Shown here in pieces: positions 49,216 through 54,102 of a DNA stretch of 54,102 nucleotides; the stretch's first letter is position 1; each line of letters opens with the position of its first letter. The stretch is from an uncultured Roseobacter sp. Lineage in GTDB: Bacteria > Pseudomonadota > Alphaproteobacteria > Rhodobacterales > Rhodobacteraceae. The stretch is taken from positions 1 through 54,102 of the forward strand of contig NZ_CANKYM010000010.1 of NCBI RefSeq assembly GCF_947488185.1, in the 5' to 3' direction. Below the pieces are notes generated by a model. The model had not been told where the DNA came from. It made no database searches and was given only the letters and a program-made list of their open reading frames with translations. The translations under genes and the position numbers were made by a program.

Positions 49216-49890
49216 CTAGCCATGGTGTTCCACCAGATTTTCCAATGCCCGCCTGTCACATATCCTGACCTTGCCGCGGGACTGCTGCACCCAGCCGCGC
49301 CGCTGGAATTCCTGCAACTGCCGCGACACCACCTCGCGGGCGGTGCCAAGCTCGATTGATAGTTTCTGATGCGTGGTCGCAATCGCGCCTGCGGCATCCG
49401 CCAGCGCCAGCAGACGCTGACCAAGGCGCACATCCATCCGTTGGAACGCCACCTCGTCCACCATCAGGAAAAGGTCGGTGATCCGCTTGGAGAACGCGGC
49501 GAAAACAAAATCGCGAAAGGCTTTCGACTGGCCCACCAGGTCGTCAAACACCTTGCGCGGCACCGCCACGGCCCGAACCGCTGTCTCTGCGATCCCTTCC
49601 GCTGCGTAATCCTCGTACGCCAGCAGACAGGCCGTGGTCAGCACACAGCTTTCGCCTGAATGAATGCGGTAAAGCACGATTTCCCGGCCGGTGTCCGAGA
49701 CCTGCTGCACACGCACCGTACCCTCCAGCAGGAACAGCATGTTCTCGGGTGATTTGCCCGGTCCGAAAATGACCGTACCGGACGGCACCTCAACGATACT
49801 GCTTTTCGACAGCAGCAGATCCTTGGTCTCCTGCGCAAGCCGGGACAGCCCGGGAAACCGTTCGACCCAAGGCGTTTCGCGCCCGGTCAT
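49216..49890 (-). CDS. Crp/Fnr-family transcriptional regulator
   Basis: A 224-residue Crp-type factor: an N-terminal cyclic-nucleotide-like barrel (IVEVPSGTVIFGPGKSPENMLFLLEGTVRVQQVSDTGREIVLYRI in pattern), a long dimer helix and a C-terminal HTH near residues 165-190 (LSIELGTAREVVSRQLQEF). There are no N-terminal FNR-type Cys clusters, but a Cys in SGESCVLTTACLLAYEDY, the pattern seen in persulfide- or redox-sensing relatives, could be the sensor. The ATG at 49890 is preferred to a GTG at 49917. It probably binds the GTGACATTGTCAC sites that flank it and controls both the pmpAB-like pair and the DUF2892 gene. Confidence 0.9.
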   Translation of the reverse strand: MTGRETPWVERFPGLSRLAQETKDLLLSKSSIVEVPSGTVIFGPGKSPENMLFLLEGTVRVQQVSDTGREIVLYRIHSGESCVLTTACLLAYEDYAAEGIAETAVRAVAVPRKVFDDLVGQSKAFRDFVFAAFSKRITDLFLMVDEVAFQRMDVRLGQRLLALADAAGAIATTHQKLSIELGTAREVVSRQLQEFQRRGWVQQSRGKVRICDRRALENLVEHHG

Positions 49891-50033
49891 GGCGCGCACC
49901 CCGCAGCCGCCCCGCACCGGGGTCTCGGCATGTCATCTCTGTTGCGGGTCCGTGTCATGATGCACCATCGCGGAATGCTGCATCAGTGACAGGCCAGAGC
50001 GGTTTTTTCAACGTGTCTTGACCGCGCAGGGGC

Positions 50034-50228
50034 CTAGCAGTCGGAACAGGTCTTGAGACCGATCAGGCGGTAGATCGGGCAGAAATTCATAAACGCCGTC
50101 GCCACGAGGACAAGACCAATCCAGCCCCAGACCCCAATGATCCCCATCAGGGCCAGAACCACCAGAGCGCCACCGCCAATAAGGCGGATCGCCCGGTCCG
50201 CCGTTCCAAGGTTTCTTGTAACTTGCAT
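50034..50228 (-). CDS. DUF2892 small membrane protein (YgaP-like)
   Basis: 64 residues: a short N-terminal NLGTADRAIRLIGGGAL segment, one or two hydrophobic helices (LVVLALMGIIGVWGWIGLVLVATAFMNF in pattern) and the C-terminal FCPIYRLIGLKTC. This is the membrane part found at the end of YgaP-type rhodanese proteins and as a free unit next to sulfur-handling genes. AAGGAG precedes the ATG at 50228, and a 19-bp palindrome lies 54 bp upstream. It is part of the Crp/Fnr regulon with the pmpAB-like genes. Confidence 0.85.
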   Translation of the reverse strand: MQVTRNLGTADRAIRLIGGGALVVLALMGIIGVWGWIGLVLVATAFMNFCPIYRLIGLKTCSDC

Positions 50229-50281
50229 CGGATATCTCCTTCGATTGATACCCGCTCTATCTCATGCGCCCGGCGCGCGCC

Positions 50282-50300
50282 TTGGTGACATTGTCACCAA
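50282..50300. promoter_or_regulatory. Palindromic operator ahead of the DUF2892 gene
   Basis: TTGGTGACA-T-TGTCACCAA, a perfect 9-bp inverted repeat around a single T. The inner 13 bp are identical to the site at 49191-49203. Likely binding site of the Crp/Fnr protein at 49216. Confidence 0.8.
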
Positions 50301-50667
50301 GCCTCCCCACAAACCCGGCAGGGGCCCGGTGTCCGTTTCATCCCGTCGCGTCCTTGTGATCAACCGACCGGGAAAACAGCACGAATCCGCTGGCCCCATC
50401 CCCTTCTGGCGGCAAAGAACGTGTATCCACCCCCCTCCCCGCCTACCCTGAGTGGTGGAATGCGTTGATATCCCATTGGAACCAAAGTAAGCGTCGGGCT
50501 TTGAACCATGTGCCCTGCAACGGCACGACGATATTAAAAATACCATTGGCCGCGGCCTGCCCTGAACCGGAAAAATTGCATAAAGACCATGCGATTTCAC
50601 CCCTTTGGTCGATTTGGCACTTCGGTATATAGGGCGCTGTGGCGCAGTAAACGGACGGATACTACCG
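50301..50667. other. Upstream region of the type I secretion operon
   Basis: About 370 bp with no convincing gene. AT-richer patches at 50530-50590 and a TATATA at 50626-50631 are possible promoter parts for the ABC transporter gene, but no good -35/-10 pair is clear. No hairpin or repeat stands out. Confidence 0.4.
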
Positions 50668-52404
50668 ATGAAAAGTTCTTACACGAAAATCGGTGAAAAG
50701 GAGTTGCGGCGCGTCCGCAGACGCAGCCGACACCTCTATTGGGCCGTGGCCCTCTTCAGCCTCTTCGCCAATCTGCTGATGTTGACCGGCCCGCTCTACA
50801 TGCTGCAGGTCTACGACCGCGTGCTCGGATCCGGGTCCGAAGAAACACTGATCGCGCTCTCCATGATCGTGATCTTCATGTACGGCATCATGGGCATCCT
50901 CGACTACACCCGCGGGCGTATCATGGCCCGCGTCGGCGCGCGGTTTCAGGCGGATATGGACCGCCGCGTCTTTGACGCCGTGATCCGAAAATCGGTGGTG
51001 GCCCCGGACGTGAAAACACAGACCGGGCTGTCGGATCTGGAATCCGTGCAACGGCTGATGACCTCGCCCGTGCTGATGGCCGCCTTTGACCTGCCGTGGA
51101 CCCCGGTGTTCTTTGCCGGGATTTTCCTGTTCCACCCGATCCTTGGGTATTTCGCCGTCGGGGGCGCCGTCGTGCTGATCCTGATCGCGCTTGCAAACCA
51201 GCTTCTGTCCCGCGAACCGCAGGCCAGCGCGACACATGCGGGCCATGTTGCCACCCTGATGTCGGACCAGATCCGTAACGAATCGGAAATGGTGCAGGCC
51301 ATGGGCATGCGCGACGCCGCCTTTGCCCGCTGGCAGACCGCGCGCAGCCAGTCACTGGGTCGGCAAGTGCAGGCGACGGACGTAACCGGCATCTTCTCCT
51401 CGCTGACCAAGTCACTGCGCCTGCTGCTGCAATCGGCCATGCTGGGCATCGGCGCCTGGCTGGTGCTGCACAACGAGATGACTGCGGGCGCGATGATCGC
51501 AGGCTCTATTCTGCTGGGCCGGGCCCTCGCCCCGGTGGAACTGGCGCTGAACCAATGGCCACTGGTGCAACGGGCCATGAAAGGCTGGGAAAACCTCTGC
51601 GAACTGCTGGGCGCGGTGCCGCTGGAACGGGAAACCACCCCCCTGCCCGCGCCCAAGGCCAAGCTCGCCGTGAAACAGCTCAGCGTGGTGCCCCCCGGCG
51701 AACGTCAGGCCTCGCTCAAATCGCTGAGCTTCGAGGTGAAGCCCGGTCAGGCCATTGGCATCATCGGCCCCTCTGGCGCGGGTAAATCCACCCTCGCCCG
51801 CGCGCTGACCGGCGTCTGGGCCCCTACCGCTGGCTCCATCCGCCTCGATGGCGCGACACTCGATCAATATGCGCCGCATGTGCTGGGCCAGCATATCGGC
51901 TACCTGCCGCAACGCGTGCAGCTTTTTGACGGCACCATTGCCGAAAACATTGCCCGGCTGGAGGCGACCCCAAACCCCGAAAAGGTCGTGGAAGCCGCCA
52001 AGAAGGCCGCCGCGCACCAGATGATCCTTGATCTGCCCAAAGGCTATGACACCCTCATCGTGGCAGGCCAATCGCGGCTTTCAGGGGGTCAGATGCAACG
52101 CATCGGCCTTGCCCGCGCGCTCTACAAGGACCCGGTGCTGGTGGTGTTGGACGAACCCAATTCCAACCTCGACAACGACGGCAGCCAGGCCCTGAACGCC
52201 GCGATCCGCGCGCTCAAGAAAAACGGCAGCTCCGTACTGATCATGGCGCACCGCCCCGCGGCCATTCAGGAATGTGATACGCTTCTGGTGCTTGACAACG
52301 GCATGCGTGTGGCCTTCGGACCCAAGGATGACGTGCTCACCGGCATGGTGAAAAATCATAAACAGATCAAACAGGCACCCGCAGGTGCAGGAGGCGTGAC
52401 ATGA
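50668..52404 (+). CDS. Type I secretion ABC transporter (PrtD/HlyB-like, no peptidase domain)
   Basis: A 578-residue fused membrane-ATPase exporter. Six hydrophobic segments in residues 25-310 start with ALFSLFANLLMLTGPLYMLQVYDRVLGS, the standard PrtD-type opening without a C39 domain. The ATPase has Walker A GPSGAGKST near residue 370, signature LSGGQMQRIGLARAL near 471, Walker B LVVLDEPNSNLD and the His in MAHRP. The ATG at 50668 is used; a TTG at 50605 extends the frame without support. It overlaps the HlyD-type gene by ATGA. It would drive export of RTX proteins; the RTX gene at 5941 is about 8 kb away on the circle. Confidence 0.92.
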   Translation: MKSSYTKIGEKELRRVRRRSRHLYWAVALFSLFANLLMLTGPLYMLQVYDRVLGSGSEETLIALSMIVIFMYGIMGILDYTRGRIMARVGARFQADMDRRVFDAVIRKSVVAPDVKTQTGLSDLESVQRLMTSPVLMAAFDLPWTPVFFAGIFLFHPILGYFAVGGAVVLILIALANQLLSREPQASATHAGHVATLMSDQIRNESEMVQAMGMRDAAFARWQTARSQSLGRQVQATDVTGIFSSLTKSLRLLLQSAMLGIGAWLVLHNEMTAGAMIAGSILLGRALAPVELALNQWPLVQRAMKGWENLCELLGAVPLERETTPLPAPKAKLAVKQLSVVPPGERQASLKSLSFEVKPGQAIGIIGPSGAGKSTLARALTGVWAPTAGSIRLDGATLDQYAPHVLGQHIGYLPQRVQLFDGTIAENIARLEATPNPEKVVEAAKKAAAHQMILDLPKGYDTLIVAGQSRLSGGQMQRIGLARALYKDPVLVVLDEPNSNLDNDGSQALNAAIRALKKNGSSVLIMAHRPAAIQECDTLLVLDNGMRVAFGPKDDVLTGMVKNHKQIKQAPAGAGGVT

Positions 52405-53705
52405 GCGACACGGCACAATGGTCGGCCCGCACCCCCCTGATACTCGGATTTATCGGGTTGGTGGTGCTTGTTGGTGGGTTCGGCGCCTGGGCGGCGCTGA
52501 CCCAGATTTCCGGTGCCGTGGTTTCATCGGGTCGGTTCGAAGTCGACCGCAATCGCCAGATCGTCCAGCATGAAACCGGCGGCACAGTGGCCGAAATCCT
52601 CGTGGATGAAGGCGACACCGTGCAGGCAGGTGATCTCTTGCTGCAACTGGATGGCGCCCAGCTCTCCTCGCAGCTTGCGATTGTCGAGGATCAGCTTTTT
52701 GAAATGATGGCGCGGCGTGGCCGACTGGAAGCCGAACGTGACGAGAAAGACAATATCGATTTCGATGCAGAGGTCTTGCAGGTCGGACAGGGCGATGCGG
52801 ATGTTCAGGAACTGATTGACGGGCAGACCAACCTCTTCAAGGCACGCCGTGCCTCGGTTGCGCAGGAGAGTGACCAGCTCTCCAAACGGTCCGGTCAGAT
52901 CCGCAGCCAGATTTCCGGGATCGAAGCGCAGGAGGTCTCGCTGACAAGGCAGCTGGCGCTGATCGAAGAGGAGCTGGCCAACCAGCAATCCCTGCTGGAA
53001 CGGCAGCTGACGCAAGCAGGGACCGTGCTCAGCCTGCAACGGGAATCCGCCCGCCTGAATGGTCAGCTGGGCGAACTGGCCGCCTCCAAGGCACAGGCAC
53101 AAGGCCGCATTACAGAGATTGATATCGAACGGCTCAAGCTCTCGACCGGCACCCGCGAAGAAGCCATCACCCGCCTGCGCGACCTGCGCGCGCGCGAGCT
53201 CGAACTGATCGAACAACGCAGTGCCCTGCGCGAGGAGATCGACCGGCTGAAAATCCGCGCGCCCGTGTCCGGCGTGATCTACGGCATGCAGGTACGCACC
53301 CCCCGTTCGGTGATCCGGGCGGCGGAACCGGTGATGTTCCTTGTCCCGCAGGATCGCCCGCTGGTGATCGCCGCGCGAGTGGATCTGATCCACATTGACC
53401 AGCTTGTTGCCGGCCAGGACGTGACCCTGCGCCTCTCCGCGCTCGACCAGCGCACGACGCCGGAACTCTACGGTCGCGTGGTGCAGATCTCGGCGGATGC
53501 CTTCGAGGACGAGGCCACAGGTCAAAGCTACTATCGCGCCGAGATCGTGTTGAATGAGGGCGAGATGGACAAGCTGGCCGATGGCACGGTGCTCATTCCG
53601 GGCATGCCGGTCGAAGCCTACATCAAGACCGGGGACCGGACCCCCCTCGCCTATCTTGTCAAACCGGTTGCCGATTACTTTGCCCGCGCTTTCCGCGAAA
53701 GCTGA
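52401..53705 (+). CDS. HlyD/PrtE-family membrane fusion protein
   Basis: 434 residues. One N-terminal membrane helix at about residues 13-33 (LILGFIGLVVLVGGFGAWAAL), a lipoyl-like half-barrel with VSSGRFEVDRNRQIVQHETGGTVAEILVDEGD, a long periplasmic coiled coil from about 90 to 290 (ESDQLSKRSGQIRSQISGIEAQ in pattern), and the second lipoyl/beta-barrel part with RAPVSGVIYGMQVRTP and a typical HlyD C-terminus (ADGTVLIPGMPVEAYIKTGDR). It bridges the ABC exporter and an outer-membrane TolC. No TolC gene follows, so a chromosomal one must be used. It overlaps the ABC gene by ATGA and is followed by the parS-like sites. Confidence 0.93.
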   Translation: MSDTAQWSARTPLILGFIGLVVLVGGFGAWAALTQISGAVVSSGRFEVDRNRQIVQHETGGTVAEILVDEGDTVQAGDLLLQLDGAQLSSQLAIVEDQLFEMMARRGRLEAERDEKDNIDFDAEVLQVGQGDADVQELIDGQTNLFKARRASVAQESDQLSKRSGQIRSQISGIEAQEVSLTRQLALIEEELANQQSLLERQLTQAGTVLSLQRESARLNGQLGELAASKAQAQGRITEIDIERLKLSTGTREEAITRLRDLRARELELIEQRSALREEIDRLKIRAPVSGVIYGMQVRTPRSVIRAAEPVMFLVPQDRPLVIAARVDLIHIDQLVAGQDVTLRLSALDQRTTPELYGRVVQISADAFEDEATGQSYYRAEIVLNEGEMDKLADGTVLIPGMPVEAYIKTGDRTPLAYLVKPVADYFARAFRES

Positions 53706-53864
53706 AACAAGGCTCTAACAAGGCGGCATGTGCCAGCTCTTTGGGGATTGCGTCGGGGGATCACACAGGCGGACATCGTTGCCGCGTAGAGCAATACTTA
53801 GCCCTAGAAGAATCTAAATCACTGTTACTAAACGGAAAATTTGTTTTCGCGGCTCAATGAGCGC

Positions 53865-53910
53865 GTTACCCGTGGGTAACCCGGCAATACACCGGTTACC
53901 CACGGGTAAC
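53865..53910. promoter_or_regulatory. Pair of parS-like palindromes (centromere)
   Basis: GTTACCCGTGGGTAAC at 53865-53880 and GTTACCCACGGGTAAC at 53895-53910 are exact reverse complements of each other, separated by 14 bp. Each is a 7-bp inverted repeat around a 2-bp core. They sit 5 bp beyond the parB stop, the usual position for the centromere of Roseobacter-type plasmids. The role as ParB binding site is inferred from position and symmetry. Confidence 0.8.
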
Positions 53911-53914
53911 ACCC

Positions 53915-54102
53915 CTATCGAATGCGGGGGCCGCCCGCCAAGGCCGCCTCGAAAGCCTTTACCGCCTCTTCCAGACGCGCCTTGGGAATCGTTGCGAAAT
54001 CACGGTCACTCACAATCCGGCATTCCCCCATCCGCGCCGTGATCTTGGTCTCACCCAAGAAGAATTCAAACTTCTGCTTGGGCTCCGCACCTTGCTTCGC
54101 GG
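53915..54102 (-). CDS. parB: ParB-like partitioning protein, 3' part (same gene as 1-954)
   Basis: On the minus strand the frame enters from the right end and runs to a TAG stop at 53915-53917. Reading on from codon 1-3 through 54025 gives an uninterrupted C-terminus rich in Ala, Glu and Lys. Bases 54026-54102 duplicate 1-77, so only 53915-54025 (111 bp) adds new sequence. This is the C-terminal dimerisation end of ParB; the parS-like sites start 5 bp beyond the stop. Confidence 0.9.
   Translation of the reverse strand, partial: AKQGAEPKQKFEFFLGETKITARMGECRIVSDRDFATIPKARLEEAVKAFEAALAGGPRIR
54026..54102. repeat. Terminal direct repeat (right copy)
   Basis: Exact copy of positions 1-77. Position 54026 equals position 1, so 54025 joins directly to 1. 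The repeat lies inside parB and is not a biological duplication. Confidence 0.95.

Noticed and set aside
1..54102. tRNA, rRNA, insertion sequences, integrase, relaxase or oriT
   Set aside because: I looked for cloverleaf arms, transposase DDE patterns, inverted terminal repeats and relaxase motifs and saw none. A short oriT or a small RNA could still be missed by eye.

Overview
The first and last 77 bases of the window are identical (1-77 and 54026-54102), and the parB reading frame runs straight across the join. The window is therefore best read as a complete circular replicon of 54,025 bp that was linearised at an arbitrary point with a 77-bp assembly overlap. High GC, a DnaA-like plasmid initiator with parA/parB, GcvA-type LysR genes, DUF1127 proteins, RTX/type I secretion genes and PmpAB-type membrane proteins all suggest an alphaproteobacterial host, most likely the Roseobacter group (Rhodobacteraceae). 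I see no rRNA, tRNA, transposase, relaxase, conjugation genes or CRISPR array, so this looks like a compact, non-self-transmissible catabolic plasmid.

Layout. (1) Replicon, 53.9 kb through the join to about 3.4 kb: two mirror-image parS-like palindromes, parB and parA on the minus strand, an origin/promoter region of about 400 bp, and a DnaA-like replication initiator. Beside it lie a self-inhibited Fic protein preceded by an iteron-like repeat array, a single-domain globin and a large RTX protein. (2) 8-19.7 kb: an aromatic amino acid catabolic block. Divergent operons around one MarR-type operator encode tryptophan 2,3-dioxygenase and kynureninase on one side. On the other side are 2-aminobenzoyl-CoA monooxygenase/reductase, an SDR, MarR, enoyl-CoA hydratase, acyl-CoA dehydrogenase, a cupin, 2-aminobenzoate-CoA ligase and a RidA protein. 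Together they would take tryptophan via kynurenine and anthranilate to 2-aminobenzoyl-CoA and on towards central metabolism; only N-formylkynurenine formamidase is not seen. (3) 20-33 kb: an EamA exporter with its LysR, an alpha/beta hydrolase, a GlxA-type regulator, and a redox/thiol operon (OsmC, DUF1127, FAD oxidoreductase, a cysteine synthase-glutaredoxin fusion, GNAT). These are followed by a TetR/enoyl-CoA hydratase pair and an AraC/M20 amidohydrolase pair.

(4) 33.3-45.4 kb: a sugar or sugar-acid module. Seven minus-strand genes encode two complete ribose-type ABC importers plus a GlcG-like protein, divergent from a LacI regulator and bracketed by two GTTACCCGTAAC operators. A second operon (gluconate 5-dehydrogenase, gluconokinase, a hydroxyacid dehydrogenase, a small alpha/beta-barrel protein and a second LacI) starts behind a tandem GTTACCGATAAC operator. 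The gluconokinase and the GntR-like operators point to gluconate, ketogluconate or a related acid. (5) 45.5-53.7 kb: a GGDEF/EAL c-di-GMP protein, a GFA-family zinc protein, and a small regulon (two PmpAB-like membrane proteins, a Crp/Fnr regulator and a DUF2892 protein) marked by two near-identical palindromes. Last come a type I secretion ABC transporter and its membrane-fusion protein, which on the circle lie beside the replicon and are probably the export route for the RTX protein.

The items most worth following are the cysteine synthase-glutaredoxin fusion and its operon, RidA as a candidate deaminase in the 2-aminobenzoyl-CoA pathway, the iteron-like array in front of fic, the parS pair, and the double ABC importer operon with hairpins behind each binding-protein gene. 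All assignments come from reading the sequence; no database search was run.
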